A stretch of 64,000 bases of DNA from Selaginella moellendorffii (GCF_000143415.4 NW_003314265.1:412254-476253); one strand, 5' to 3'; numbered from the stretch's first letter, positions 1-13,631 are shown. The notes: generated by a model from the sequence alone, not told the origin. A program made the numbers and translations.

Positions 1-1500
1 TTTTGGAAAGTCATCCAACTTAGTACTATTCAAACTCAAAATCACTTAATCCTAAGTATCCCAAGACCTTTTGTGCAACTATTTTTTAGATAAGATATCA
101 ATTTTTTATTCTCTCTAGATAGATCTGCCAATGTCCTTTCTATTTACTATATAGTAAAAAGGGTTAGAGCTCTTCTAAGCTGCACTAATTTACCATTATA
201 AATGATTTTGAATCTTTCTATCATTACAATAACTAGCTCAATCACTTGAGTTACCTAGAAATATGGATTAAGCATAAGTAACTTTTTTTTTTCACTACAG
301 TACCTTCATCTTCATTATATCACATATTAAATGAGACATGATAAAAAGAAAATGGATAAAAAATAACTAGCAAAGAGATGGGAACAAGGTGTGGAGTTTG
401 AAAACACTTCAAAAAAAACCATGAAGGAAAAACTATAAAGTGAAACTAAAACTAAGACCTAATGTAGTGCATATAGTTTTGACTCTATCTATATATATAA
501 GAATGAAGGGCTCGGACCCCTGCAGCCGTCCGATCTTGGGACCAGAGCCATGACTCTCAGAAAGGGGAGGGCACCCTGGCCTAGGTCAGGGCCAGTGACT
601 ATGGTTTGTAGGAATATTGGCTCAATGTTGTGGCAGCCAATGGGTAGCACACACATGTGGCTAGAAAGGGAAGAGGGCATGGTCATCATGGCCGCTCTGC
701 TTGCTTGTGGTGCATGAGCAGCACCACAAGCAGGGTTGGTGAGGGAGTGCGCTAGCTTGCTCGCGGGGCATGAGTAGCATTACAGGTAGGGCTAGTGAGG
801 GAGTGCGTCAGAAATGAAGAGTTGGGCTATGGTCGAATCTTGGAGTTGACCAGTGCCATGGTAGTAGGTGTGGGTGATGAAATCCTCTCATCTAATACCA
901 CCTTATTAACAGAGTTTTGTGGGTGTTTTGTATGTATTTGGAGGCTGTCTTCATGCTACCTTAGCTTTGGGTGATGCAAAAGGCTAAGGTAGGCCAAGTC
1001 TCTATGTTTTTTTACTCACTTATCTTGGACTTGATCCACTACTTATAGAAACTTTTACTGTGCTCTATGTTTTTGCTCTTGGTGTTGCAAGATTTATCAA
1101 TTGTGTGCATTAGTTGCTGTAGGTATGAATTTCATTGCAAGACAAGAGGAAGGTCATGTAAAAAAATGCATTTTTCTTCTCCTTTTGCAGCCGATAGATG
1201 GACGTGGCTACCTCTTCTACTTATTGGGAATGCAGCTCAAACACCAAAGCTTGATTTTTTATGGCTTGTATTGTATGGTAAATTACTATAAAGTAGAACT
1301 AACCCTTGGGCACATGTGCCAAGGGCAATAGAGTGGAACTATCTAAAAGATGGAGTTAAACTCCTAGGTATATAGCTAAAGAGCAAAGGGATATGACTAA
1401 ATTCCCAAATGTATAGTTAAAGAGTGAAGAAATATAAACAAAACAAAGATAAACTTTAAGGACTAGGCCTTATTTAATGCTCTAATAATACCAAACACAC
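1..1500. other. AT-rich repeat-derived stretch, no gene
   Basis: No convincing gene is visible. The first ~100 bases match the core of the foldback repeat seen again at about 11.9-12.5 kb and 17.65-18.15 kb (shared words such as TAGTACTATTCAAAC and TATCCCAAGACC). The short open frames near 490-690 and 1067-1331 lack recognisable domains or splice continuity. Confidence 0.5.
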
Positions 1501-1503
1501 TTT

Positions 1504-4500
1504 CTAGTGTCTTAAAGTGCTTAGGTATCCCAATGATGGACTTTTTTGATAATGACTATTTCCTTTTACAACACATGCTACCTCGACCATCAAACCACTA
1601 CCTACTATGCAATCAATGATGACACCCCTAGTTGGGCAATAAAGCTCAAGTAGGACATACATTGTTGATGGAGATTGGAACCAATACTTAGACAATGTAT
1701 TGTAGATGTCATCGTCTACGAGATTTGGTATGATGTCAATAGAGCTATCATACCCTAGTAAAACCCATGCAACACGCTTGCTATCACAAAAACCCTCATT
1801 TTCTCTTTTACAGAACATATGGTAGGTCCACACAAAATGATTTCTTACCTTCTTTGGCATGCCTAGAACACCTTTGGTCCCAACACTATCCATGATGCAT
1901 ATGGAAGAAAACTTTTTGAAGTTAACTTGAGTGGCATACCTCGTAAAGCAGGACATCCAATAGGGGTCATTTGGGAGAATGAAGGCAACTTGATTGGTTG
2001 TGTGAAGGAGAATTGTTGCTAGAAGGAATGCATCCTTTAAGTGGTTTTTAGTCAGAATGTTCTAATTTGGGATATCACCATTAGCGTCTAGAAGACCATC
2101 TAGCATATCAAAGAGCATGAAGTTTGTGCTCTTGGGCGGTCGCCTATGGATCTTCTGACAAAAGCTCTCCCACTTTTGCTGGATAGCCATATTCTCAGCA
2201 TCCTCCTTGAAAGATGCCATCAATGAATTATAGGAGCCAATAAAGATCCCAACTTCACCACGGAATGCCACTGAAGAAACAGGGCAAATTTAGGGGGAGA
2301 AGACAAAGGTAAGATGTGAAATTAAGAAAAATTTACATACTGTCATATGGCATGTGGTAAATGTAAGTTCCTCTAGGTCCTCTTTTCAAGCATCAAGATG
2401 AGTTGGAATGAAGTTACTCCCAACAGTTTTGCTGCAACCATTTTGAGGAACAAAGAATAGGAGAAAATTAAGAGAAATATACCTCGAGAAGTTTCTTGGT
2501 TATGGGCATGTCTTGGACAATCATCATCATTGTCGACTAATTTTTCCAAATATGGATTTGCATGCTTTTGTCAAGGTAAAACTTCTTGTACGTCCTAGTT
2601 CTTTTGCTCCACTTCCTCATGAGGAATTTTTTTCAAGTTGTTCTCACCACCATCTTCACTCTTCTTGCCATTGGTACCAACAGCATCGACATTCTTATGG
2701 CTATCATCTTTGTCATCCAGCATGTCTACATTGTTGCCTCTTGCAGCCTTTTGGCGGGTTGGTGCATAATCTGGCATCTCTAATTCCCAAGGACAAGCTC
2801 GCTTTATCACTACTAAAAACTTCATTGTTGTTAGGTACATGCCTCCATCTCTCACACCATGCCTCAGGAGTCGATTGCATACTGGTGTTTCAAGAGGAAT
2901 GCCTCTATATCGGAGATACCTATAATAGAATATACACAAATTGAGTATAGCTGAGAAATTGTATATTACCTGAAAGCCACTCGCTGCATGAAATAAGGTT
3001 GGCCAAGCTGTTTATCAAATGTAGTCGTGCTTGTGGCCTTCTTTGGCAGTTAGTCCTCTCTGAGTTTTGTAAGTTCAGTGGTGACGAAGTCTTTGAGTGG
3101 AAGTTGCTTAAGATCATCCCCTATGAAAGGTGCCAGAAACATCTCCCCCTCATATATAGTTTGTGAAATGTAGATAATCCTCCTCATCACAATCTCCATC
3201 ATATTATCCAAACTTTTTTCTCCTTCCCTAAGTTTACTATTGAGGTCGTTTAGAATGTGTATCTGTTCCATATATGTAAGCTTTGACTTTAACATGTTGT
3301 AAATAATCTCATCTAGAGTCTTGCCCATTAAGAAATAACCTTTGTAAGTAACCTTCAAGTAAATGCAAACAATACTTACTTTCATGACAAGCAATCTTTG
3401 TTATGATATCAAACCACTCCTTTGGGCGTCAAGGGTCGGCCACACTGAGTAATTTTCTTACCTTTGTCTTCTTTGTGATGTTTATTTTCTTGTCAATTGC
3501 AGGTAAATGCTCTAAGAGTTCTTGATCATTTTCAGCTTGATGCGACTATGCATATGCATCTTGCTTAACCTTCACAATGGTTGAAGACAACACAAACATT
3601 TTGTGACAAGAAGTATACTTGGAAAAACATACCTTACTCCACACGGCTATCATAAAAACCACTAGATTCTTGTACCATCTATTGGCATTTTGACGACCTC
3701 ATTGATGCCGAATAAGTGATGATAAATCATCACCATAGTGGCTGTGGACTGCATCCTTGTCGAGATTGGCAAAAAATCAGATCTGCTCGATATTATGCAC
3801 TAGGCTTTGCTTTTGCACTACAAATTGTCCTAGCTTGCAAAACAGAAATTATTAAAAGTGATTGAAAAGGGAGAGGTACTTACACATTAATTTGTGGAAA
3901 GCTATCACAAGCCTTGCCATATCTAGAGATCCTCTCGCATGTACATCTCCAACCGAAAGATTGATGTGATAGACATGATCGTTTCAGAAGCATTCATTGA
4001 TGCACTTCATCTATGCACACCAATGATGATTCCCATCGATAATATAGAACATTTTCCCCACAAATTGTTGAGTTTTAGGATGGCTTATAAGCATGTTGTT
4101 AAATTTGCAGGACTTCATTTTTCAAATGTCATCCCAATCCCTCTCAATTTCTGGTGACACTAAGAGGGTATTTGTCATTCCTGGCTTGAAGACCGAAATA
4201 ATGAACATACCTATGTTTGTCCTAAGGTTGTTCTGTTTATATAGACTATAGATATTTATATTGATGAAGTAATCGAACAACACTTGTTTTAGTGAATTGA
4301 TATAGTGGGATTTTTCAGATCATGTCTCCTAGGCCTTCCCACTTGAGAGACTCTAGAGTCGTGTGAATGGCTTTCTCTTTGGTTCTCAAAACTGTCTCCT
4401 AGAAGTGCTTGTCTACGACATGTTCAAGTAGCTCCACTTCTCTTTTAGCTTCAACTACACCTTTAGTAGCACCATTATCAAATCTAACCCCCAGCTTGGG

Positions 4501-4860
4501 CCCAACACCCCCGTTAGGCACACCTAGGCACTGCTCCGTAATATAGCTAGTTTCTACCATATTTTGCGAATATGTTAACAATAGTGGCACTTGAGGTGGT
4601 GATGGCGGTGATGATAATGGTTGCAATAGCACTATTGGTGGTGATGATGGTGGCGGTGTTGGTGGTAATGGTGATGATGGTGGTGGTGGTGGTGGTAATG
4701 GAGGTGATGACAGTGGTGGTAATGGTGGTGATGAAGGTAGTGGTGGCAATGGCGGTAAAGGTGGTGGTGGTGGTAATGGTGGTGGTGGCAAAATTGGGGG
4801 TGGATGTGAACTGGAGCTATCTGGTTGCGGAGATGGCAATGTAGATGGCAGAGTTGTCAT
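1504..4860 (-). pseudogene. Decayed transposon-like coding region
   Basis: Several minus-strand open pieces lie in the same orientation (about 4860-4399, 3394-3050, 2271-2062 and 1956-1504) but cannot be joined into one clean frame. The first is a proline/serine-rich low-complexity stretch made by a GGT-type trinucleotide repeat. The last contains a glycine loop, DCIVGSG, after a PSTMYVLLELY segment. This is loosely like the DPFxGSG region of N6/N4-type methyltransferases, but the catalytic DPPY-type motif was not found. It may be the remains of one mobile-element gene or of several. I do not recognise the family, and the span given is only an envelope. Confidence 0.3.
4590..4812. repeat. GGT/GAT trinucleotide microsatellite
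   Basis: A long imperfect run of GGT, GAT and GGC triplets on the plus strand. Read on the minus strand it gives a poly-proline-rich peptide, and on the plus strand a Val/Met-rich one. Both readings look like by-products of the repeat. Confidence 0.8.
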
Positions 4861-5029
4861 TGTGGAAATCTTTATTTGAAGGTCAAATTTATTGTTATTT
4901 TGGATCTCATCTTCCTCATATCTTGTTCTCTTTGATCCAATATTCTTATCCTTTTGTAGTTGTTTTTAATAAAATCTCATTATAAAATAAAAATGCATAA
5001 GAAATGATTATATCATGGTCATCCACCAG

Positions 5030-6330
5030 TACGCTGGCATACCAGCAGCAAGAGGCAATGCCCAAGCCCACCTGACATCTAGGTTAACTCAGCCCATAGC
5101 CTAACTTAGTGCCACGGCTAGGCCACGCAACCTAGTTCGCCGGCGTATTGGTGTATTGGCTGGGCCCACACTGAGTGCTTGGCTGAGTGCCCAGGCCATG
5201 CAGGCCGGTTCGCCAGCCTACCAGCCCGGCTCGCGCCCGCGTCGAGTGCCCAACCGAGTGCTCAGGGCAGACACTTGGGGCTGGTTGGGCCGCACAGCCC
5301 TGGTTGGCCCGTGCCGAGTGCCTGGCCAAGTGCCTTGCCTAGGCACTCGGTGCAGACCGGTTCGCTGGTGTACCGGGCCAGCCCATACCAGCCCAGCCTG
5401 CATTGCCCTAGCCAGCCTGCACTGAGTGCTCGGACGAGAACCTACACTGCCCTGGCCGGGCCACGCTGAGTGCCCAGCCGAGTGCCTGGGCCAGGCACTC
5501 GGCGCAGGCCAGGCCACGCGGGTCGGTTTGCTGGCATACCAGCCGGGCTCGCACTGCCCTGGCTGGCCCATGCTGAGTGCCCAGCCAAGTGTCCAGCCCA
5601 GGCACTCGGTGCAGGCCAGTTTGCTGGTGTACCAGCCCAGCCCGCACTACCCTGGCTAGCTGAGGGCCCGCACTACCTTGGCCAGCCCGCACTAAGTGCC
5701 GGCTGAGGGCCTGCACTGCCCTAGCCGACCCATGCTGAGTGCCTGGCCGAGTGCCTGGGCTAGGCACTTGGCACGGGCCAGGCCACGTGGGCTGGTTCGC
5801 TAGCGTATCGGCCCGGCCTGCACTGCCCTGGCTAGCCCGCACTAAGTGCCTGACCGAGTGCCCACACTACCCGGGCACTCGGTGTGGGCCAGGCATGCGG
5901 GCCGGTTCGCTAGTGTACTAGCCCAGCCTGCACTACATGGAACTATGCGTCGCTATATTGGGAGCCACACATTGCCATGCGGCGTGCCACATGGCAATGC
6001 ACGGTGCACCACACGATGCTATGAAGTAGACCACATGTCACTGTTCCACATGCCACGCGTCATCATGCCCAGCTGAGTGCCTGGGCCAATTTGCTGGCAT
6101 ACCGACCAGGCCCGCTGCGGTGTGCTGTGTCATGTGGCACACTATGCAGCACACCACACTTTGCCATGCCACACGTCAGCTTGCCATGCACTGGCATGGT
6201 GGTGCTGGGTGTTGCAGCGCAGTGGCACTGGGAGCTGGGCAGGGCAGTGCTGGGCGCTGCAGCGCAGTGGCACTAGGAGCTGGGTAGGGCGGTGCTGGGC
6301 ACTGTAGTGCAGCGACACTGTGGCATGGCA
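5030..6330. repeat. GC-rich degenerate tandem repeat island
   Basis: A sharply bounded GC-rich block in otherwise AT-rich DNA. The word GTTCGCTGGCGTACCAGCCC, with variants, recurs about eight times between 5118 and 6095 at irregular spacings of roughly 90-180 bp. It alternates with words like CTGAGTGCC and GCACTCGG, which are partly inverted copies of each other. From about 6190 a second, roughly 57-bp unit (GCAGCGCAGTGGCACT...) repeats two to three times. Open frames through it in several phases are by-products of the composition. Confidence 0.75.
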
Positions 6331-7550
6331 GTGATGGGTGCTGCAGTGCTTGGTGTTGAGGTGGAGATCAAGGTGGAGGAACGAGGGAGTGGAGGAGAAA
6401 AAATAGATTTACTCTGGGTGGCATTGTGTTTGATGACAATGGATCCCATAGTCACTCCCAATCTCCCACTCTACTTTCTGTAATGCTAGCAACTGCCCTA
6501 ACCCTAACCTAACTTTCATCACAGCTGTTCATTGTGGATTTAGTAAATCTCCATTTCTTTCTGCAAATATTTGCTAGGAAAGTACAATTTCTATTCTGTC
6601 CTAAATTTGATCACATGACAAAGTCTTTTTGAGTTATAATTTAATAATAGAGGTGTGCTCTAATGTGGAAATAATGTCACAGCCGCATGTGCTGAATTGA
6701 TCACAGTACGAAATTATAAATGAGAATTCAGGCGGATGACATTGTCAGGTGGGGAGTTTGGCTGGGGCGGCACATCTGTTAAAAGATAACGTAGGTGTCC
6801 TAAGATGAGCTCAACGAGAATAGAAATCTCGTGTGGAACAAAAGGGTAAAAGCTCATTTGACGTCATAAAATCTTGTCAAAAAATATAAGATTATTAAAA
6901 TCGTAAGGTTTTATTTCCAAAGCAATATGATAGATAATTTACTATAGGTGATAGATGGTAGTACAAAGATGGAATATATTTAAATGAGGTCAAAAGAATG
7001 TGATGATTTCTGGCTTTAATGAAGTACTTAACATATGTACAATATTTAATTTGTTTGGCAAATTTCTTTCTGTTTTACCGAAAGTTACTCTATATAATAA
7101 CTTTGAGCATGTTTTTGAATTTGATGTATACAGACTTTTAATATTGTACAACATAGTCCTTTATACTTCATATAGAATTTATTATAACAACATTATTCAA
7201 TGTTAAATCCTAGAATAAAATACCCTTACTTTTCACATAATGGTATAACACATGTTTGAGGTGACATTTCTTCTCATTTTAACTCTAACTTTGAGCATAA
7301 CTTTGTGAATCTAGTAAAAAGATTAGAAGATAATGTGGACTTTTAATATTGTATAACAACATAGTCTTTTTATACTTCTGATAGACCTTATCATAAAAGT
7401 TTAAGCTTCCAAAACCTAAAGGCAACAAAATGGAGAGCTCTTTTCTATATTACCAAAATCACCCATTGCTTTTTTTCTCCCAAAGTCTTATTTCAGAAAG
7501 ATATCTTTGTTGACATTTCAATCTTTCTCTCGATTCTATTTCATTGAAGG
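6331..7550. other. AT-rich stretch, nothing recognised
   Basis: Low-complexity, AT-rich sequence with short frames only. No RNA gene, splice-consistent frame or clear repeat boundary was found. Confidence 0.4.
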
Positions 7551-8099
7551 CTATGATTCCCAACAACATTGGTGTAGTTGAAAAATTGGAGTTTCTTATT
7601 TCGGGTGTGGGTGAAGGTGGACAACATTGCAATTTACAACATTCTAAGTTTAAGGAGATTTAAGTTTTTAGATCTCCAATCAAAGTGTGATGCTGCAATT
7701 CTACCAAAGTGAATGTGAAGCAAGAGTCAGTTGTTATTATTTCTTCCTCTTCTAGTTTTAATGGAGATGCTAGTTCAGTGCAAGCCAAGAATTTGCAAAC
7801 TCCGACTTCACCGATATTCAAATTTTTTTAAAACATTTTCTAGTTTTCCCACCTCTCTATCGACGTGCACTCGTTTTTGCATAGGCCCATTAGCTAGCTC
7901 CCATCTACATATAATGGCAATATCTTCTTTGAACTATCACCTCTTGTTAGCTCAAAATGAAAGGGGATGGAAACCAAGTAGGACGTTCACAACTGGTGCA
8001 AGATCAAGACTATATATTTCTAGCATTTCGAAGGCACAGTGTCTATGGTTCATTATGGTGGGTATTTGGATTGTATGAATGAAGCATGCAATTGAGAGC

Positions 8100-9461
8100 G
8101 CAGTAAAAACTCCACAATCAAGAACCTACAATCAATCCTCCCATCCATGACACCATTGGTGTTGGATTCAAGTATTGGTTTTGCAAGAATGTTCCATTGT
8201 GTCATGCCATCTATGGGGCTAAGATGTATTACTTTCTTCCACGGGATGAAGAGGCTGGTAGAGCTACAGTACATATTAGCACACACATATATCCAATGCA
8301 GGAAGAGATATAAAGGAGTTCAATTAACCGTTTCAAAAATGTAGTATAGATAGAAACTATGAGAAACTCATTTGCAGCTCCAAAGCATGTTCAAAAGACA
8401 ATGCTCAAAGATTTTATCATAAACACCTTACTCAATCCGGGCTGCAAGAATACTCAACTGGATGAGGCTAGCTTGCAGGAGTTACTACGATGTGTACAAC
8501 CTGCAAGTAGCCTCAGGAGGTAAGAAAATATTATTATATACTTTTCAATAATATCTCTCTTACACTTTGTTTTATTTAGGATAAAATCTTGGATATGTGA
8601 ATCTCAAGAGGGGAAACTCCAATAAAAAATCGACTCTATCCTTGAATTAAAATAGATTTGTCCCTATGAGTTTATCCATCATTACCACCTTATCAAGCCA
8701 GATTTCCAATTAACATTTAAGGAGTTGTGCAAACAATGGCAGGTTGACAACTTGAGTCGTGGTTGGGGTGGCAGGAAGTTAGGATGTTCCAATGGGGACA
8801 TCACTTTTTTAGGTTGGGTTTTCTTTTTTTCTTCTCTTTTTATTTCTTTTTAATATCGTCTTTTTATTAGAACCAACCACTTGAAGGTCTTGTATACACC
8901 CCAACTGTGAATCTCATAAAGAGTAAGCATTAAAGTTGGCATTCCTCTGAACCAAGGAAAGGGAATATGAGTTTATATGAAGCATGCTTATCAAATTTGA
9001 TATGCATCGTAGAGCAATCTTCAAAAGCCTTAGCATTTGGGGAAGATACGTGATAACAAAGCCTTCAGTTGCATCTTGTCCCTTTATGTCTATATAGCTA
9101 TCTTCACACCACCACATTCAAATCTCATTTGCTTTTGCCTTATGCTCTTCTGTAAAATAAACTAAGCTTGGCTCAAACATTTGAGTGTGAAATTCTCTCC
9201 ATGAAGTACATCACTATGTTTGCAAATGAGTACATAGTCAAAATAGATAGTGGAGAGTACACAATTGCTATTCAAGACTTTCCTTCTTACATATGTCCAA
9301 ATTTTATGAAGCGTGAGGAACATGGGAAGGCATATGCTCTTTGCAAGCATATATATTATATCTTCATCAACATCTTGCATCAGGATCCTAAAGTGGATAT
9401 TCATATACACCAAACAAGCTTTACTATTGCTAAGTTGCAGAAAACTTTTGGAGCTGATTAA
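8100..9461 (+). pseudogene. Decayed SWIM-type, MULE/FAR1-like transposase remnant
   Basis: The open piece at 9168-9461 ends with a SWIM-like zinc-finger pattern. A CPNF is followed after about 15 residues by LCKHIYY, matching the CxC...CxH layout of Mutator-type transposases and FAR1 relatives, except that the first cysteine position is tyrosine. Upstream, pieces near 8130-8520 can be read in broken frames (for example GAKMYYFLPRD and a GRATVHIS-like segment) and are separated by stops. A dead transposase gene is the simplest reading. No DDE core was identified. Confidence 0.4.
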
Positions 9462-9469
9462 ATTTTCCA

Positions 9470-10730
9470 AGACTATCGATGTTTATTCTCTATCAATAAT
9501 ACAAACTTATTATACTTTATATAATTAATAAAAAACATTTTATCATTTCACTTTTCATTTCATATACTTGTGAGTGTTCTTTTCACAATACTGCCCATAG
9601 TATTCGTGTGTCTCCATTTCTATCTTTACCATCTCAAAAAATATTTTATTGTAGTCTTTCGGGTATATGATGTTGCAATGTGTCGCAAAAGCATATATAT
9701 TATCATATTGATTATCACCATTGTTTCCACCAAAAGCTAGAAAATATGTAAGGCATTTCTTGAAAGTCATAGAATTGCAATTTTCTAAAGCAAGTAGGAA
9801 AACATTTTTTTTCACCCAATTTGTAATGCCCTTTGTCATTGCATTTATCTCCAACTTATGATCACTATCTTCACTATCCTCTCTTTATTTTTCTTATGTG
9901 GTTTGATTATATTGTGCAATGGGATAATTATTGTATCTCTTAGCTCTTAAACCCTGGGAAGAAAGATTACGAGAGTTAAAATTACCATCACTAAAACTCA
10001 TAGACATTTATGTGTATTTTTCTTTCTTCAAATGAGAGTGCAAGTGAAGATCCATAAATTCTAAAAGGTATGCTATAACAAACCCCTCAAAATTGTATTC
10101 TAGAAAAGAACCAAGTCTTTGTTATATATACAACAAACTTACATTAACAGTTGTTTTTTTTTCCTTTCAAACGGTTATATGGCTTTATATTGAATCTTAA
10201 TTCAAATTTAATAATTTTTAAATTCTGAAAAACCTGGCATTTACTAGCTAGAAAGCACAAGTATAGATTTAAGGAAGTGATAAGAATACTCTTTCTGTAA
10301 ACATTTTATTTTATGTTCTAATAAACGTCCCTATCATAGCATGTAGTAAATATTTAAAATATTAAAACAAGAAGTGTCTTTTAGAACATTTTATCTATAT
10401 AATATATAAAGAGTTATGAAATTATTAGGTTCACTATATCCTTAATCTTTTAAAGTTTTTAAAATTACAATTGAAAATTGAGCTCAATTCGTGAGCTCAA
10501 CTTTTCCACTCGTGAGCTCAAATATGGTCTGCGCTTATGAACAACAACTAACATATCAATGCCCAAGGCTAACACTCTTTTGGCAAGCAATGTTTACAAT
10601 CTCTATTTTAATTGTCCTTCTAATTTAGGTGAATCTTGCCACTCATTCTTGCCAAACTTAAAAGACAAAGAAGAAGATGTTGATATAGCAAATAAATTGA
10701 TATAGATTAAGAAGTCCTAAATGGCCATTG
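9470..10730. other. AT-rich stretch with an unrecognised minus-strand frame
   Basis: A 99-codon minus-strand frame lies at 9555-9854. It is rich in Asn, Tyr and Lys, has no recognisable domain, and is probably transposon-derived. The rest is AT-rich and featureless. Confidence 0.35.
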
Positions 10731-10734
10731 TATG

Positions 10735-10800
10735 CACACACACACACACACAGACAGATATATATATATATATTTGTGTGTGTGTGTGTGTGTGTGTGTG
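10735..10800. repeat. Palindromic CA-TA-TG microsatellite
   Basis: A CA run (about 10735-10751), a short GACAGA interruption, a TA run (about 10758-10772) and a TG run (about 10775-10800) follow one another. The CA and TG arms are complementary, so the whole tract can fold into a long hairpin with a TA-rich loop. Confidence 0.85.
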
Positions 10801-12267
10801 CCTTGAAAAAAAAGTGGCAACCAAAAGATTATTTTGTAACAATTCAAACACATGTGTTTGATATTCATATATCTTACAGCCTAATACATTTTTTTTGCTA
10901 GGCCACTTACCCAAGTACACCTCCCCTTATGGAGGTGTATCTCCCCCAAAACCTGCAAACACAAATTAATTGCCATACACTTTTGGTTTGCTTAAGCAAG
11001 CCTAGGGTAGTGAATATACCTAAAATATTCTTGCATATTCTAGAATATTTTTTCATCTAATGGTTATTACTAATTTAAATTAATCATGTACTTATCATTT
11101 ATAAAAATATTTATAATTTATAAACTTTCCTGAACACTACCTACTATATTCTAGTTTATTCTACCTTGTATATAAACATGTTTATAATAATGAATAATAA
11201 ATAATTAGCTAGTATTGCAGCACAAGCACTCCTCTCGGTATTGGATGGGCATCTAATGGAGTAGAGTACTCCAAAAACAATATCTCATCTAGATCAAAGG
11301 AATGTCATCTTGCAAGCATGGCATCTAAGCATGTGTTTTTGTGCTCATCCAATGGTGCTGCCTCCTCATGCAGCCAAGTTACTTTTGAGATAGACTTGGA
11401 TACAACATTACTATAGCCAATATCCTTTGATATGGATCCTGATAACATCATTAAAGCCTTCCCCTAGTCTTAAGATCTCAATTGCTTTGGGGACAAGTAG
11501 CATGGTATGCATTAGATTTGCAAATAAACTACCCAATACTTAGAAAACTATCAATTAGCAATTTTTCTTCTCATTGAATGAATAGTATGTCTTGTTTGTT
11601 TAGTGATAAGAGATCAAAGTTACCATATAGCTATAATGTATATGAATTAGCAAGTTCATATAGTAGGTTGCTCCTTGATTCTTCAACCTGATAAAACCAT
11701 CTCCCTTTTCAAATTGTAAACCTAATAATCCATCACCTCTGAATATTTATATCTACCTTTACATCCTCTATAAGTTTGTGAGGTGATATGTAAGCCTAGA
11801 CATCTAGACAAAACACTCAACATTAAATCTTGACTACTCTTTAGTTGCAGTAGTTTTGCATATATAAAGTTTTTGCTCAAATTGGTTAATTGTAAGCTCT
11901 TGAATTTGGATTTTCAGGGAAGTTACCCAACCCATTACTATTTAAACCTACATTTAACCCCAAGTATCCCAAAACCCTTAACCGATTGCACTTTTATTCA
12001 TAAGCTCTTTTTTTTTATATTTTGTGTAAGTAATTAAAGAGAAAAACTTGAAAGACAAATATCCCAAAACCCTTAATTGATTAAAAAAAGGGATACACTC
12101 TTATTCATAATCCTTTTCCCTTTGTATTTGAATTTTTATAGATTAACTGATTAGAAAAAGGGATACACTCTTATTCATAATCCCTTTCTCTTTGTATTTG
12201 AATTTTTATGGATTAACATCCTTGGATTTGAATAATACTAGGCTGGATGACTTCTTGAGTATATTTG
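10801..12267. other. AT-rich repeat-derived DNA
   Basis: No gene is seen. From about 11885 the sequence consists of tandem partial copies of the foldback repeat: the word CCCAAAACCCTTAA recurs near 11990 and 12065, and a 60-bp block around 12085-12140 is repeated at about 12145-12200. A partial copy of the terminal motif TGTAAGTAA starts at 12025. Confidence 0.5.
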
Positions 12268-12505
12268 TGTAAGTAACCAAAAAGAATAACTTGAAAGATG
12301 GTTTATAAGAGTTCAAACTCGAATCTAACTCTATTGGTTAACTAAAAGAATCATACCAAATGTTTGAAATTAACATTTGGCAAGTTTAGTTTGCCACTAA
12401 TTAGGCTCAACCTCAGAGATAGATATAAACTCCTGAATTTAGACTTCCCGGGAAGTCACCCAGCCTAGTACTATTCAAACCCAAAGACGTTTAACCCCAA
12501 ATATC

Positions 12506-13628
12506 TGTAAAAAACCAATTTGCCGAGGTGTCGTAGGCTAAAGGATCCCTGAAAGCATGACCAAAATGACAAAGAGTTCATCGGATGGGACCGAGTCGAA
12601 GATCGAATCCAAGACCAACTCTGAGACCAAGTTCGAGATAGAGTCCGGGATTGAGTCTAAGGTCGAATCGGAGACCGAGTTCGAGACTGAGTTCGAGATC
12701 GAGTTCGAGACAGAGTCCGAGATCCAAATCGGGTCCGAGACCGAGTCCGAGGTCGAGTCCGAAGTCGAGTCCGAGATCGGGTCCGAGATCAAGTCCGAGA
12801 CCGAGTCCGAAGTTAGGTCCGAGATCAAGTCCGAGACCAAGTCCAAGTACTAATACGGGTCAAGGGGTGAAAGCCCAAAGCGTGTGTCTCCCATGGGGGG
12901 GGGGCTGCAGGGGGTTCCAAAAATATAATAGGGATAGTGAGGTCCAGGAACCAGTTTTGAAGGAACTCTCCAGTGGGGCTTCTAAACTGACTTGAGGTTG
13001 AAACTGGGACCGAGGGGCCTTGGGTGGGAGTGAGCAAGTACTTGATTGGTGCCTGAGGGGCCATCCAAGGAAGTGCTCAAGAGCAGCTCCCACTCTCGAA
13101 AGGGAAACCGACTGCGGTGTTCCCGGCTCATGTGGAGTGGCGCCCCACTTGAGTACCATGCGGCTCATTGGTCCTCACCCTTCCTAGGGGCTTGGGCCTT
13201 CCTTCGGGATGAAAGTGGGGGGGTAGAGGTACCCATACCAGGCCGTTAGGCCACGGTGTTTCGCCTTGGTGTCCTGAAGCAAATGTTGCACCCAAGACTT
13301 GGGATTTAGAGGGTCCCATGATCAAGTCTTGTGGTACCAAGGGGTGTTAAGAACCTGGAGGCTTGGTGTGCTTGGCTGCTTGTGCCTGCAGGGAGTGTAG
13401 CCGAACCTTAAATCTAGTTTAACCCAGGGAGGGGGATTGAAAGAGATTTGGGAATCCGTGGATGGATGGCTAACGCTCTGTTGTTCGTGCAGTGAGTAAC
13501 TGAAACCAAGTAGGACCAAGTAGGAGCTGGTACCATAGGCGGGAACCTTGGCAAGGGAACTTAGCAAAAGCCAAAGTGAATAGACGAGGTAAGCTGGCAA
13601 ATTGGAAAGGAAAAATTTGTGGCTTACA
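12506..13628 (+). repeat. 5' terminal repeat region (rearranged)
   Basis: It begins TGTAA and ends GGCTTACA, immediately followed by the primer-binding site. It contains a ~12-bp tandem repeat (GAGTCCGAGATC-like, about 12590-12850). It also contains a copy of the pol 3' end (coding GVEVPIPGR, about 13205-13249) that properly belongs upstream of a 3' LTR. The region is therefore a composite rather than a clean LTR. Confidence 0.6.
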
Positions 13629-13631
13629 ATT

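Noticed and set aside
4399-4860. Proline-rich protein on the minus strand
   Set aside because: Low-complexity reading of a GGT repeat. It may be part of a decayed element but not a supported gene by itself.
5030-6330. CRISPR-like array
   Set aside because: Spacing and unit length are irregular, units are degenerate, and the context is a eukaryotic nuclear genome.
12557-12853. Glu/Ser-rich frame and its antisense Asp/Ser-rich frame
   Set aside because: Both come from the GAGTCCGAGATC-type repeat in the 5' terminal region.
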